Source: JAPYTY01 sp036338435 (GTDB taxonomy: Bacteria > Acidobacteriota > UBA6911 > RPQK01 > JADFOI01). From it: 64,000 nucleotides of DNA. Location of the stretch: positions 1 to 64,000 of the forward strand of contig JAYZCG010000049.1 of assembly GCA_036338435.1 (NCBI GenBank), given 5' to 3'. The notes under the pieces were generated by a model. The model was not told the origin of the DNA. It did no database searches and saw only the letters and a list, made by a program, of their open reading frames with translations. A program made the translations under genes and the position numbers. Below, one piece after another: positions 14,735 through 24,261 of this stretch (position 1 is its first letter; each line of letters starts with the position of its first letter).

Positions 14735-16711
14735 ATGCAGATTCATATCATTTCTAGATTCTTGGTTACAGCTTTCATCTGGTCCTATGCTGCCTCGATT
14801 GGAGCTCAGACTCCAAGTGAGAGTTCTGAAAACTCAAAACCAACGGAAAGCACCCAACACAAACAGGACTTCTCTCCTCCACCCCGAGAACACTGGGAAG
14901 TAACCGTGACCGCCACACGAACTCCAACCTCCGATCGAAAAACTGGCCAGTCCCTTACCATAATCACGTCTGAGGATATCGAGACTCATGGCTTCCGGGA
15001 TATCCTGCAAGTTCTGGAGACAGTGCCAGGTTTCAACGTAGCCCGCACAGGATCCACCGGAGGGGTCACTTCTATATTTGTTCGGGGGGGGGAAAATGAT
15101 TTCAATCTAGTACTCATGGATGGTGTGCAGATTAATCAACCGGGGGGAGCCTTTGACTTTGCCGACCTTACCACAACTAATGTCGAGCGCATCGAGATCA
15201 TTCGAGGCCCCTCGTCAGTGTTGTATGGGGCGGATGCCATGACTTCTGTAATTAACATCATCACCAAAAGAGGAGAAGCCCACCTCTCAAAAAATTTGAC
15301 GTTTGAGCGGGGGCATTTCGGTAGCCATCTACTACGAGGAGGCCTTAGTGGAGAAACAGAAAAGATCAACTATTCACTCGGCGCCCACTATTCGGAGTCC
15401 GACGGATTGCATGATTTAAATAATCAATATAGTAAGTTCGACCTGTCTACACACACCTCCCTCAAGCTGAATTCCTCGTCATCTCTCACCTCTACCCTCC
15501 GCTTCACGGACAGTGAATATCACTTCCCTACCGACTCAACAGGCGCGATTTTAGATCCTAATGACTTCCGCAAGACGAATGAGGCCCTTTTTTCTATTTA
15601 CTGGGACAACGTTTTCAACAATCAATACAATACAAAAGTTCACTATGGGTTCTACCGAAGGCACTCCCAGACCTTCTCGATAAAGGATGGCATCGTGGAT
15701 TTCTTTGACAACACGATCGAAAGCACCGAGAGTAGAAACTACGTGGATTGGGAAAATAACTTCCAATTGCATCCAGATCATCTTGTGACAGGGGGCATAT
15801 CTTTAGATAGGGAAGCCTCCGCATCTGAAAACCTAACACGACAAAGTATCGGCGTCTTCCTTCAGGATCAGTTCTCATGGAGAAATCGATTGTTTGTAAC
15901 AGCTGGTGTGCGCTACGATCACAACGATAGTTTCGTAAGTTTTTCCACTGCTAGTGTCTCCTTGAGCTACCTCCTCGATGATACCTGGAAAGTCCGCACC
16001 AGCTTAGGTAATGGACTGCGCGCACCAAGTTTCATCGAAATCGCAGGGCTCCCCGAGTTTGACATCACAGGTAATCCAGATCTATCTCCCGAAAGTAATT
16101 TAGCAGTCGACTGGGGTATAGACTTTGCTTCTCGTAATCAAAAAGGTAGCTTTTCCGCTACGGCCTTCTTCAACCACTTCGACAATCTGATTGAATTTAG
16201 CTTCCTGTCCCCTCCTGGAAGCCCCAACTACTTCAATCGTGAAGCAGCTGTAAGTAAGGGACTAGAAGTATCTACATCGATTAAACCAACCCAAATAATG
16301 CGCGTAGGAGGCCAATATACTTGGACAACAACAAAGGTTACTGATTCCGGAACAGTACCCGGTGGACTTTTCGTGAAAGGGGACCAGTTGTTGCGCCGAC
16401 CACAACACCTAGCTGGCATCTATGCAGAATTTCTTCAGGCACGATACAAACTCCAGATTGACTTGCAGTACAAAGGAACACGAGATGATGTGCAATTCTT
16501 TCCTGACTGGTCAAATGCTCGGGTAGTGCTACCCTCTTACCTCAAAATCAACTTTGGCCTGACGATTCCTCTATTGGGACTGACAGATTCAAAAAAGGAT
16601 CTAGCATTACTCTTCCGTGCAGAAAACATCTTCAACAAGCACTACACAGAAATTGCTGGATTCGAGTCCCAGGGGAGAAGCTTATTTGTTGGCCTCAAAA
16701 CAACATTTTAG
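14735..16711 (+). CDS. btuB: TonB-dependent outer-membrane receptor, BtuB-like
   Basis: About 658 residues from ATG 14735, which starts a signal peptide (QIHIISRFLVTAFIWSYAAS); an in-frame GTG at 14672 would place a hydrophilic tail in front. The TonB box/plug begins at VTVTATRTP. The plug shows LQVLETVPGFNVARTG, FVRGGENDFNLVLMDGV and VERIEIIRGPSSVLYGADAM. The barrel ends in LFVGLKTTF with the C-terminal Phe used by the BAM machinery. Size and plug fit BtuB, and the upstream cobalamin riboswitch strongly supports corrinoid import as its job. No btuCDF genes are nearby. Confidence 0.9.
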   Translation: MQIHIISRFLVTAFIWSYAASIGAQTPSESSENSKPTESTQHKQDFSPPPREHWEVTVTATRTPTSDRKTGQSLTIITSEDIETHGFRDILQVLETVPGFNVARTGSTGGVTSIFVRGGENDFNLVLMDGVQINQPGGAFDFADLTTTNVERIEIIRGPSSVLYGADAMTSVINIITKRGEAHLSKNLTFERGHFGSHLLRGGLSGETEKINYSLGAHYSESDGLHDLNNQYSKFDLSTHTSLKLNSSSSLTSTLRFTDSEYHFPTDSTGAILDPNDFRKTNEALFSIYWDNVFNNQYNTKVHYGFYRRHSQTFSIKDGIVDFFDNTIESTESRNYVDWENNFQLHPDHLVTGGISLDREASASENLTRQSIGVFLQDQFSWRNRLFVTAGVRYDHNDSFVSFSTASVSLSYLLDDTWKVRTSLGNGLRAPSFIEIAGLPEFDITGNPDLSPESNLAVDWGIDFASRNQKGSFSATAFFNHFDNLIEFSFLSPPGSPNYFNREAAVSKGLEVSTSIKPTQIMRVGGQYTWTTTKVTDSGTVPGGLFVKGDQLLRRPQHLAGIYAEFLQARYKLQIDLQYKGTRDDVQFFPDWSNARVVLPSYLKINFGLTIPLLGLTDSKKDLALLFRAENIFNKHYTEIAGFESQGRSLFVGLKTTF

Positions 16712-16805
16712 TTTCCCAACAATAGCTAATCTGACTAGGAGTCAAGTACTGATTATAATCTACACCCCAGCCTAGACAATGTTTATCAGTATCGTCTGCA
16801 TTAAA

Positions 16806-16833
16806 TTTAGATTATATTAAGGGATAGTCTAAA
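16806..16833. promoter_or_regulatory. Inverted repeat upstream of secreted amidohydrolase
   Basis: TTTAGATTAT (16806-16815) and ATAGTCTAAA (16824-16833) are complementary in 9 of 10 positions with an 8-nt gap. The pair lies 18 nt before ATG 16852 and contains a TATATT that could be a -10 element. Possible operator; no similar motif was seen before the paralogous genes. Confidence 0.35.
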
Positions 16834-16851
16834 CACGGCGAGGAGACACAC

Positions 16852-18843
16852 ATGACAACCCACACATCCGGTAAAAAGCAACATTATTTTTTAATAGTTG
16901 TGCCCATTTTACTTCTTTTTACAATCTCTATGTCGTTCGCCCAACAGATCCCGCCAGAAGTGGCACAGCACGGCTACGCACAAACTATTTTTATCAATGG
17001 CAAGATAATTAGCATGGACGACAAATCCATCTCCACTGAAGTGGGCAATGTCTATCAAGCCCTCGCAGTTCAAGGGGACAGGATTGCCAAGCTGGGAACC
17101 AATGTAGCTGTTCGCGCTCTAGCTGGACCCGATACTCAGATTCTGGACTTGAAGGGTCGTGTCTTGATGCCCGGCATCATCGAATCCCATCAGCACATCT
17201 ATGGTGGAGCGGTTCGGCAACTGGAGAGGTTGGGTTTCAAATATCCTCCCAACGGTATCATAGTGTCTGCCCAAGCCGACCGGGATTTAGAAAAAACACA
17301 AGCTATTATTAGGGATACGCTTCAGGAGACTATCAAGAACGTTGAACCCGGCGCATGGGTGATTCTGAACGTGCGTGGTCATCCCGAAGCACCAGATGAA
17401 GCCCGCTTCTGGGGATTTACCCGGCGCCTCATTAACCGCAACACCATCGACTTGTGGACACCGGAAAACCCTGTGCTCGTCAACCCTGGGTTGAGGGGAA
17501 ACCTTAACTCCAAAGCCATGGAAGTCATGAACGAATTTTTACCCGGATATTCTGACTCCATTCAGGAAACTATGCATGGTGTAGATATCGGCGAAAATAT
17601 CCCGGAGATCGGCTGGGTGGGTAGTCAGGAAATGTCTGTCATCACCTGGGAACTGTTTTTGGAGCAGCTCCCGGCAGCGACTCTGGCGGAGGCCTTGAGA
17701 ATTACCTCCGAAGAATGGGCCTCTTTGGGTGTAACCACTCTGTCAACCCGTATCCCTTTTCCCAAGGTCATGACCGGCTATGCAACACTGGCAGGTTTGG
17801 GCAAAATGCCGCATCGTTTAGACGCTCACTACGAAGTGCATCGAATGCCAACCGACCCAGATCAAACTCGGCAGATGTATCGACGTACCGGAGTTCTCCA
17901 AGGAATTGGTAACGATTACTTCTGGATTGATGGTGTGGCTTCCGAACGCTGGGATTCAATTTATCCTGAATCGTGTACTGGCCCCGACACAGTGGCTCCC
18001 CCTCATATCAAAGCACGCGAAGTTTGTCCCAAACCAGGCGATCTTCCCTGGGATGTATTGGAAAATGCCCTCAAAGCTGGCTGGCGACTGGCAGGTGTGC
18101 ACATGTGCGGGAGCGAGAGCGCCCGATCCTACTTCAAGATGATTGATCGAGCTCGAGAGGCCAATGGCATGTCGATGGAAGAAATTCGTGCCATGAAGAT
18201 GACAACTGAACACTGTGATGTCGTCGGACAACAGCCGGATATCATCCAAAAACTGAAAGAGTACGGAATCATTATGAGTTGCGCTCCCGATCTCATCAGT
18301 GAAGCTCCTAGGTGGATAGAAGACTACGGACCGCAGATGGAGTCCTTCATCTTACCTATTAAAACCTGGATTGAGTCAGGGGTGAAGGTGGTCGGTCAGC
18401 ATTACGGTGGTGGAGCACAAGGGCGACGTGGGGAAGGAAGTGTTGGCCCGGGACTCCAACCCCCCTTCTTCCAATTGTGGCAGGCTATTACACGGAAATT
18501 CGATGGCAAGGTCTGGCAACCTCAAGAGCGAATTGACCGCGTTCACGCCCTGAAAATGTGGACCTCCTGGGCATCTGAATATGTTACCAAACCAGACAAA
18601 CTTGGCACGCTTGAAACAGGTAAAATGGCAGATCTACTGATTATTGATCGTGATTACCTAACAGTCCCAGTAGATGATATTTTAAAGATCCGTCCCCTCA
18701 TGACCATGGTGGGGGGTAGAATGGTCGTACTTCAGGAGTCCCTGGCTAACGATTTTGGGATTGATTCTGTGGGCCCAAGTTATGACTTTACAGACGAGGA
18801 GATCCAGCACATCGGTCAACCTCTAATGGATGATGCGAACTGA
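16852..18843 (+). CDS. Secreted amidohydrolase-3 family protein (paralogue A)
   Basis: 663 residues. The signal peptide ends near SMSFAQQ. The amidohydrolase frame is recognisable: AQTIFINGKIISMDD, the HxH motif in GIIESHQHIYGG, His in LAGVHMCGSES, His in TTEHCDVVGQQPD and the C-terminal GTLETGKMADLLIIDRDYLT. The usual metal-site Ser-Asp segment is replaced by KVVGQHYGGGA, so the active site differs from YtcJ-type enzymes. About three quarters identical by eye to the protein at 57220-59202 and more distantly related to that at 35874-37766. Strong ribosome site (CGAGGAG). The next gene, an alpha/beta hydrolase, follows in 60 nt and is probably co-transcribed. Substrate unknown. Confidence 0.78.
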   Translation: MTTHTSGKKQHYFLIVVPILLLFTISMSFAQQIPPEVAQHGYAQTIFINGKIISMDDKSISTEVGNVYQALAVQGDRIAKLGTNVAVRALAGPDTQILDLKGRVLMPGIIESHQHIYGGAVRQLERLGFKYPPNGIIVSAQADRDLEKTQAIIRDTLQETIKNVEPGAWVILNVRGHPEAPDEARFWGFTRRLINRNTIDLWTPENPVLVNPGLRGNLNSKAMEVMNEFLPGYSDSIQETMHGVDIGENIPEIGWVGSQEMSVITWELFLEQLPAATLAEALRITSEEWASLGVTTLSTRIPFPKVMTGYATLAGLGKMPHRLDAHYEVHRMPTDPDQTRQMYRRTGVLQGIGNDYFWIDGVASERWDSIYPESCTGPDTVAPPHIKAREVCPKPGDLPWDVLENALKAGWRLAGVHMCGSESARSYFKMIDRAREANGMSMEEIRAMKMTTEHCDVVGQQPDIIQKLKEYGIIMSCAPDLISEAPRWIEDYGPQMESFILPIKTWIESGVKVVGQHYGGGAQGRRGEGSVGPGLQPPFFQLWQAITRKFDGKVWQPQERIDRVHALKMWTSWASEYVTKPDKLGTLETGKMADLLIIDRDYLTVPVDDILKIRPLMTMVGGRMVVLQESLANDFGIDSVGPSYDFTDEEIQHIGQPLMDDAN

Positions 18844-18903
18844 CGACTGCTCAACATAACTACCAACAATCAGCGCAAGCATCAAAGACAAGGGGATTAG
18901 TGA

Positions 18904-20160
18904 ATGTTTTCAACGTGGCGACGGGTGCTACTCAGTGCTATAGTGGTTTTATTGCTGGTAGGAACCGGCTTTGCCGTCTATACCCTTGACCGCATGGCTT
19001 TGTCGTATCTCCGAAGAATGCCACGTAGTCTCCCCTTCCCTGATGATCTGATGGAAGCCAACATCCCCTTTGGGGAAAGGACCCCTGGGTATGCCTTCTT
19101 GGGAATTTCCCAACCCTCCGAAAATCCCCCAGGATTTCAGATCACGCGCCCCCGGGCTGATGGCCGAGAGCTAGGCATTCGAACCGGCGACATCGTTACC
19201 TCAATCAATGGGAAAATTTACTACGATAGCCAGGCACTTCTTAAAGATCTAGTCTATGGATATGAAGCAGAAGAACTTCTCCCCATCACAGTCCATAGAA
19301 AAGGTAAGAATCTCAACCTAACTCTCAAATTGAAAGCATTCATCCGCTCACCTGCCGACCTGAACCTGCCATTTGAAGAGGTAGAGCTTGACTCGGCTAG
19401 CGGCTTCAAACTGCGCGGTTGGTTCATCCCACCTCCAGAATGGAGTGACGGGCGGACGGCCGTTTTCGTCCACGGGGCTCGATCCACAAGGTACCAGGGG
19501 TTAGAAGGAGCTTTACACTGGCACCGTCATGGCTACGGCCTCCTAACCATGGATCTAAGTGGTCACGGAGCCAGCGAGGGATTCTACGTTACCTACACCA
19601 TCAACGAAAGATTAGATGTGCTCTCAATGATAGAGTGGGCTCGCCAACATCCAGCTGTCGATCCTAGTCAGGTGGTCCTGTTCGGCACTTCTAATGGAGC
19701 TTCTGCCGCGATTTTCTCAGCATCTGAGGATCATCGTATACCTGCTTTGGCCTTGGATGCCCCCTTCAGCGACCTGTGGGCCACGGCCCACGAGACAGGA
19801 ATTCCTTCAATTTTGCTTTACCTGTTAGCTCCCGCTATTCGTATTCGAGCCGGAATTGCATTCAATGAGGTTCGTCCGATTGAAGTCATTGACCAAATTA
19901 AGGCACCCATGCTCTTTATTCACGGCGATGCAGACCGAAGAGTTCTCCCCTATCATTCTAAGAGTATGGCCAAAGTACGGCAAGCATCCGGACTTCCGAC
20001 GGAAATATGGATTATTCCCGGGGGGCGACATGGTTTTGATGATTACCCTCCCCCAAAAGTTTTTTGGGACCGTGTGCTCGATTTCTACAATCAGAGTCTT
20101 AAAAACCTGAGAACACCATCACAACCCCAAGAGAAATCTCATAAACCGTCTGAGGAATGA
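18904..20160 (+). CDS. Membrane-anchored PDZ - alpha/beta hydrolase fusion
   Basis: 418 residues. An N-terminal membrane segment (LLSAIVVLLLVGTGFAVYTL) is followed by a PDZ-like domain at about residues 60-145 (YAFLGIS, then ELGIRTGDIVTSINGKIY). A serine hydrolase domain follows: AVFVHGARSTR (oxyanion region), LFGTSNGASAA (nucleophile Ser in GxSxG), HGDADRRVLPYHS (acid) and GGRHGFDDYP (His). The catalytic domain would face the periplasm. Peptidases and esterases of the BAAT/S9 type have this layout; the PDZ domain may bind C-termini of partner or substrate proteins. AAGGGGA ribosome site. Likely in an operon with the amidohydrolase upstream. Confidence 0.75.
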   Translation: MFSTWRRVLLSAIVVLLLVGTGFAVYTLDRMALSYLRRMPRSLPFPDDLMEANIPFGERTPGYAFLGISQPSENPPGFQITRPRADGRELGIRTGDIVTSINGKIYYDSQALLKDLVYGYEAEELLPITVHRKGKNLNLTLKLKAFIRSPADLNLPFEEVELDSASGFKLRGWFIPPPEWSDGRTAVFVHGARSTRYQGLEGALHWHRHGYGLLTMDLSGHGASEGFYVTYTINERLDVLSMIEWARQHPAVDPSQVVLFGTSNGASAAIFSASEDHRIPALALDAPFSDLWATAHETGIPSILLYLLAPAIRIRAGIAFNEVRPIEVIDQIKAPMLFIHGDADRRVLPYHSKSMAKVRQASGLPTEIWIIPGGRHGFDDYPPPKVFWDRVLDFYNQSLKNLRTPSQPQEKSHKPSEE

Positions 20161-20187
20161 CACTCAACTAACCCTAATCAACACGTC

Positions 20188-20217
20188 CTAGCTCAGAGTG
20201 TGCATTGTCTGAGTTAG
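20188..20217. terminator. Hairpin between convergent genes
   Basis: CTAGCTCAGA (20188-20197) pairs with TCTGAGTTAG (20208-20217): ten base pairs counting one G-U, with a 10-nt loop, between two convergent stop codons. There is no U-run on either side, so it is a weak intrinsic-terminator candidate. Confidence 0.35.
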
Positions 20218-21131
20218 TTCAAACTGGAATGCACAAGTCGTACGAACTGCTCGGAGCTAAGGAATTTGTGGCCCCATTCCGCGTCAAACTCCCGAGCCGG
20301 TTCCGAAAGAACAATATCATTGAGAGAACGCCCCGCCTCCACTGCGGACACGATGCGATCACGAATAGTCACTAGCATGTCGTGAAATTCTCTCAACTTG
20401 GAACGATTACCCAACGGTCCGTGTCCAGGGATCAACTTGGTGTCCGCATCTACCATGGACAATAGACGCTTCGCCGCAGCAATCATCCCATCGACCGAGC
20501 CCCCACTCGAAACGTCAATGAATGGATACTGCCCATAGGTAAATAAATCACCCGTGTGGATGATATTGGCATGAAGAAAATGGATAACGGAGTCCCCGTC
20601 TGTATGTGCGGGCGGAAAATGGACGACACGAATTTCCTCACCATTTAAATAAAAGTTTATGGCATCACTAAAGGTAACTACGGGCAAAGCTATGTTAGGC
20701 GAGGGTGGTACTCTAGAATCGAAAAACTCCAAAAATTGTTCCGTACTCATCCGGGCTCGTACATTTTCATGTGCGATGATGATCACACCAGCTTCGCCCA
20801 GATTCTCATTTCCACCGGTATGGTCTCTGTGCCAGTGGGTATTGAGCAAAAACCGAATAGGCTCGGAACTGATATCCGCTACCGCTCGCTTTATCTTCTC
20901 CGTTAGTGGAGCATATTGATCATCGATAAGAAAGACTCCGTCTTGGCCTGCCGACACTCCAATATTGCCGGCCACCATGCCAGATCCACTCAACATGTAA
21001 ATGCCCTCTCCTACCTTAACCGTAACAATTTCGACTCCATCAAAGTCATGCGCCTGCCCATAGGCCCAGCCCATGGGGAAAACGAGAATCAAAATCAACA
21101 AGGGCACAATCCTAGTTTGCGTGATGTCCAT
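20214..21131 (-). CDS. Secreted metallo-beta-lactamase-fold hydrolase
   Basis: About 305 residues from ATG 21131, which starts a signal peptide (TQTRIVPLLILILVFPMGWA); an in-frame ATG at 21149 is possible. The full binuclear metal signature is present: THWHRDHTGG (HxHxDH), PAHTDGDS (His), IIHTGDLF (bridging Asp) and LIPGHGPLG (His). The family ranges from B3-like lactamases to quinoprotein-relay and sulfide-metabolism hydrolases. The neighbouring sulfurtransferase makes a sulfur link conceivable, but nothing decides it. Periplasmic location expected. Confidence 0.82.
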   Translation of the reverse strand: MDITQTRIVPLLILILVFPMGWAYGQAHDFDGVEIVTVKVGEGIYMLSGSGMVAGNIGVSAGQDGVFLIDDQYAPLTEKIKRAVADISSEPIRFLLNTHWHRDHTGGNENLGEAGVIIIAHENVRARMSTEQFLEFFDSRVPPSPNIALPVVTFSDAINFYLNGEEIRVVHFPPAHTDGDSVIHFLHANIIHTGDLFTYGQYPFIDVSSGGSVDGMIAAAKRLLSMVDADTKLIPGHGPLGNRSKLREFHDMLVTIRDRIVSAVEAGRSLNDIVLSEPAREFDAEWGHKFLSSEQFVRLVHSSLN

Positions 21132-21233
21132 ACTGATTAAACGTACCAAATTATATCAAGGGGACCCATACAACCACTCCCAGTAGATTGTCACATAACC
21201 ATGGTTATTGACTATTGTCGTGATCGTTGCATT

Positions 21234-22073
21234 CTACTTTTCAATTTCTGCCCCGACCAAATTACCCCACTCGGTCCAGCTGCCATCATAGTTAGTTACA
21301 TCAATGTAACCAAGCAAGTACTTCAGAACAAACCAACTGTGACTGGATCTTTCTCCGATTCTACAATAAGCAATGATTGGCTTAGTTCCAGTGATCCCCT
21401 CTCCCTCATACAGGGACTTAAGCTCATCGTATGATTTAAATGTTCCATCTTCGTTGCACGCCTTGGCCCAGGTAATGTTACTAGCACCTGGAATGTGACC
21501 TCCTCGTTGGCACGTCTCAGGTAAACCAGGTGGGGAGAGCACCTCACCAGTGAACTCTTGTGGACTACGTACATCGACTAATTCTACGGTTTTGTCCAGG
21601 GTTGCCTTCTGAACATCTAGCAAATAAGAACGAATAGACATATCAGGAGTACTGGCTGAATAGGATTTCACCTGACAACTGGCCGATTCATTACTAAGTT
21701 CTCTTCCCTCCTCCAGCCATTTGGTCCGACCTCCATCCATGATGCGAACATCTCTATGCCCGTAAATCTTGAGTTGCCAAAGAGCCCAGGCAGCAAACCA
21801 ATTGTTGTTGTCACCATACAAAATTACGGTCGTTCCGTTGTCAATTCCAGACTCACCCAAAAGTTTTTCAAACTTTTGCTTTGGGGCGATATCACGCTGG
21901 TGAGTGTCACAAAGTTCGGTGTCCCAGGCCCATCCAATAGCTCCTGGAATGTGGCCCTCGTCGTAGGCCTTTGTGTCGACATCTACTTCGACAATGGCTA
22001 ATTCGGGGGTTCCCTTATTCTCCTCCACCCACTGCGTTGAAACTAGCATTTCCGGATGTGCGTATTCAGTCAT
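21234..22073 (-). CDS. Two-domain rhodanese / thiosulfate sulfurtransferase
   Basis: 279 residues from ATG 22073, chosen for its GGAAGGAGAAA ribosome site; a longer frame to 22106 lacks one. Two rhodanese domains: the first, without a catalytic Cys, has AIVEVDVDTKAYDEGHIPGA; the second has VELVDVRSPQEF, GGHIPGASN and the active loop YCRIGERSSHSWF with Cys237. The CRIGERSS loop matches CysA/SseA-type thiosulfate sulfurtransferases rather than mercaptopyruvate enzymes. Cytoplasmic. It diverges from a GMC oxidoreductase 67 nt away. Confidence 0.9.
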   Translation of the reverse strand: MTEYAHPEMLVSTQWVEENKGTPELAIVEVDVDTKAYDEGHIPGAIGWAWDTELCDTHQRDIAPKQKFEKLLGESGIDNGTTVILYGDNNNWFAAWALWQLKIYGHRDVRIMDGGRTKWLEEGRELSNESASCQVKSYSASTPDMSIRSYLLDVQKATLDKTVELVDVRSPQEFTGEVLSPPGLPETCQRGGHIPGASNITWAKACNEDGTFKSYDELKSLYEGEGITGTKPIIAYCRIGERSSHSWFVLKYLLGYIDVTNYDGSWTEWGNLVGAEIEK

Positions 22074-22140
22074 AAGTTCTTTCTCCTTCCAAGTCAAAAA
22101 AATCAACTGTCATGGTATTATTGCAAGGAGAGAATAGTCA

Positions 22141-23670
22141 ATGGCACAAGAACAATCATATGATCTAGCAATCGTGGGCGGGGGAACGGCGGGCTGTATT
22201 CTGGCGGCCCGGATCGCCGAAAATGGCATCCATCCTCAGACGAAAGAGAAACTACGCATCATACTCTTGGAGGCAGGGCCTGACTTCAGAGGAGAATCTC
22301 AACCCGGATACGGCAATCCGCTACGCCGGAAGATCTTCACCAATATACCCCGTGACTTTACGGGCAGCGGCATCTCCCGGTCGGTCAATCCTCGTTACTC
22401 CATGCGGGGTGGCTCCAAAATTCTGGGAGGAAGTTCCGTGGCCTTTGGTGGTCAGTCGCATATTCCATTTCCGGCTGATTACGCCAATTGGAACTACACT
22501 ACCGGTGTGGATTGGACCGAGGAGAACTTTGCCCCGGCAGCTTCCGAAGTGCGAAGAGTTTTTAACGTCCACGCTGACAAGGAAGAAACCTTGAGCCCAG
22601 GACAGCTCCGGTTTCGAACTGTAAGTCAGTCTCTCGGCTATGACGTTCAGCCCTACGAAGGAGCCAAGCAAAATTGTATCTTCTGCGGTTTCTGTGGGAA
22701 TGCCCACATGTGCAAATATGATGCAAAGATGAGCACTCTACTGACCCATGTTCCTGATGCCGAGAAGTATGGAGTCGAAATTATCACCGATGTCATGGCT
22801 GAACGCGTTCTATTTCAGGGTACCAAAGCGACAGGGATCCTCTACACTCAGGCTGGAGAACAGCGACTAGTTGAAGCCGAAAAAATCATTCTATCCTGTG
22901 GCGCTGTGCAAACTCCTCAGCTGCTTTGGAAATCTGGATTTGGCCCCCGCGATCTGTTAGGAAGCGAGACCATTGTCGAAAACCAGAATGTGGGAAGACG
23001 TGCTCACTGCCACCCTGAGAACTATATCTGGGCACTTTTCCCAAAACCTATTAAAGATGGTGACCGAGGTTGGAATGCTGGCACCTATTTTCTACATCGG
23101 ATGAATAAATACGGACATGACACCCTCTTTTTCCAGGATAGTGGAATGGGAGGTGGAGCTGATCCAGAACGATTCATCACTAGTGAGTTTGCCCCCGAAT
23201 TTGGGAGAGAAATCAAAGAATTCATGAATGTGGGGAGACGTAGCATTGGTAGAGTTGTCCTGTGGACAAACCCAAAAGAGGCAGAAGGATATCTCGATGA
23301 CCAGTTGAGACTTATCTACGACACCGATCACCCCATGGTCATGGGAAGATTGGCAGAAGGCCTTGACATCGCAGAAGAAATCCTGCAGAAGATGGGGGCA
23401 ATCCGATTTACTCCGAAGGAGTTCCTTTTAACTCCTCCTGGTACTTCACCCCAGTCGATCCGTTTACCGCATTTGGCATCTACGTGCCGTGCCGGGGCAG
23501 ATCCAAAAACCTCTGTTGTGGATCCTCGCTTTCGCTCCCACGATGTGGACAATCTGTTCATATGCGACGCCAGTGTTCTCCCACGTACTGCAATCGGAAG
23601 CCTCTGTATGGCCGTAGCCACTGTGGCTACCTTTGCCGCCCAACGCTTGGTATCTGACCATTTCAGCTAA
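22141..23670 (+). CDS. GMC-type FAD oxidoreductase with cysteine cluster (no adjacent small subunit)
   Basis: 509 residues. FAD motif DLAIVGGGTAGCILAARIA at the N-terminus. The Cys-rich insert CIFCGFC then HMCKYDAKMST has the same C-x2-C-x2-C-x5-C spacing as the enzyme at 3970-5481, to which it is closely related. The C-terminus has LPHLASTCRAGADP (active-site His kept) and NLFICDASVLPRT. Unlike the other two GMC genes it has no Gluconate_2-dh3 partner beside it and no signal peptide, so it is either cytoplasmic or uses a small subunit encoded elsewhere. AAGGAGAG ribosome site. Confidence 0.82.
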   Translation: MAQEQSYDLAIVGGGTAGCILAARIAENGIHPQTKEKLRIILLEAGPDFRGESQPGYGNPLRRKIFTNIPRDFTGSGISRSVNPRYSMRGGSKILGGSSVAFGGQSHIPFPADYANWNYTTGVDWTEENFAPAASEVRRVFNVHADKEETLSPGQLRFRTVSQSLGYDVQPYEGAKQNCIFCGFCGNAHMCKYDAKMSTLLTHVPDAEKYGVEIITDVMAERVLFQGTKATGILYTQAGEQRLVEAEKIILSCGAVQTPQLLWKSGFGPRDLLGSETIVENQNVGRRAHCHPENYIWALFPKPIKDGDRGWNAGTYFLHRMNKYGHDTLFFQDSGMGGGADPERFITSEFAPEFGREIKEFMNVGRRSIGRVVLWTNPKEAEGYLDDQLRLIYDTDHPMVMGRLAEGLDIAEEILQKMGAIRFTPKEFLLTPPGTSPQSIRLPHLASTCRAGADPKTSVVDPRFRSHDVDNLFICDASVLPRTAIGSLCMAVATVATFAAQRLVSDHFS

Positions 23671-23776
23671 CTTCATCCAAATTTCTGTGCTTTCGGAGAT
23701 TCTACTTTAGAAGTGATCAAAGTGATCTGTTGAGGGTTTTTGCAGAAGAGGATAATGACCTCAGCGGTGAGGCCGC

Positions 23777-24247
23777 CTAAAGATCTTCGTCACCTCCGTC
23801 TGAGCCTAATGTCTCGCTAACTCTACGAGCAAATTCCTGCAGGACAAAATCCGTTTTTTTTCGCATGACAGGTTGTCCAAACTCCCCCAACTTGCCTAAT
23901 ACATGGGATTCTAGATTTACCTTCATTTCTGTTTTGTCCGGTCCCTGTTCTACTAAGTCAACATCTAGACGCGCCCGCACTCCCCCGCCCAAACGTCGAT
24001 CCTTAGCTTCGACACGCATCCCAACATGCCACTGTTCCTGATCCCGAATTTCAAAATGAAGCGTTCCTTGAAACTTTAGAGCAATAGGTCCAACCCGTAT
24101 CTTGTAGACACCCTGATAGGTATCCTCATCCATCTTTTCCATATCTTCCACGCCCGGAAGACAGAGTCCAACGTTCTTCATATCCATCAGAAAATCCCAA
24201 ACTTTCCGACGACTGGAAAAAATAGAACAAGTTTGACAAAAATTCAT
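23777..24247 (-). CDS. coxG: CoxG-like SRPBCC protein
   Basis: 156 residues from ATG 24247 (a longer frame reaches 24283 and would overlap the previous gene). The CoxG/SRPBCC pattern is clear: VWDFLMDMKNVGLCLPGVED, YQGVYKIRVGPIALKFQGTL and a C-terminal AKDRR-GGGVRARLDVDL segment. CoxG-type proteins help assemble or membrane-recruit molybdenum hydroxylases. Last gene of the leftward operon (large, iron-sulfur, FAD subunit, CoxG), which matches common cox-like order. Confidence 0.82.
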   Translation of the reverse strand: MNFCQTCSIFSSRRKVWDFLMDMKNVGLCLPGVEDMEKMDEDTYQGVYKIRVGPIALKFQGTLHFEIRDQEQWHVGMRVEAKDRRLGGGVRARLDVDLVEQGPDKTEMKVNLESHVLGKLGEFGQPVMRKKTDFVLQEFARRVSETLGSDGGDEDL

Positions 24248-24261
24248 GGGTTCTAGTGACC

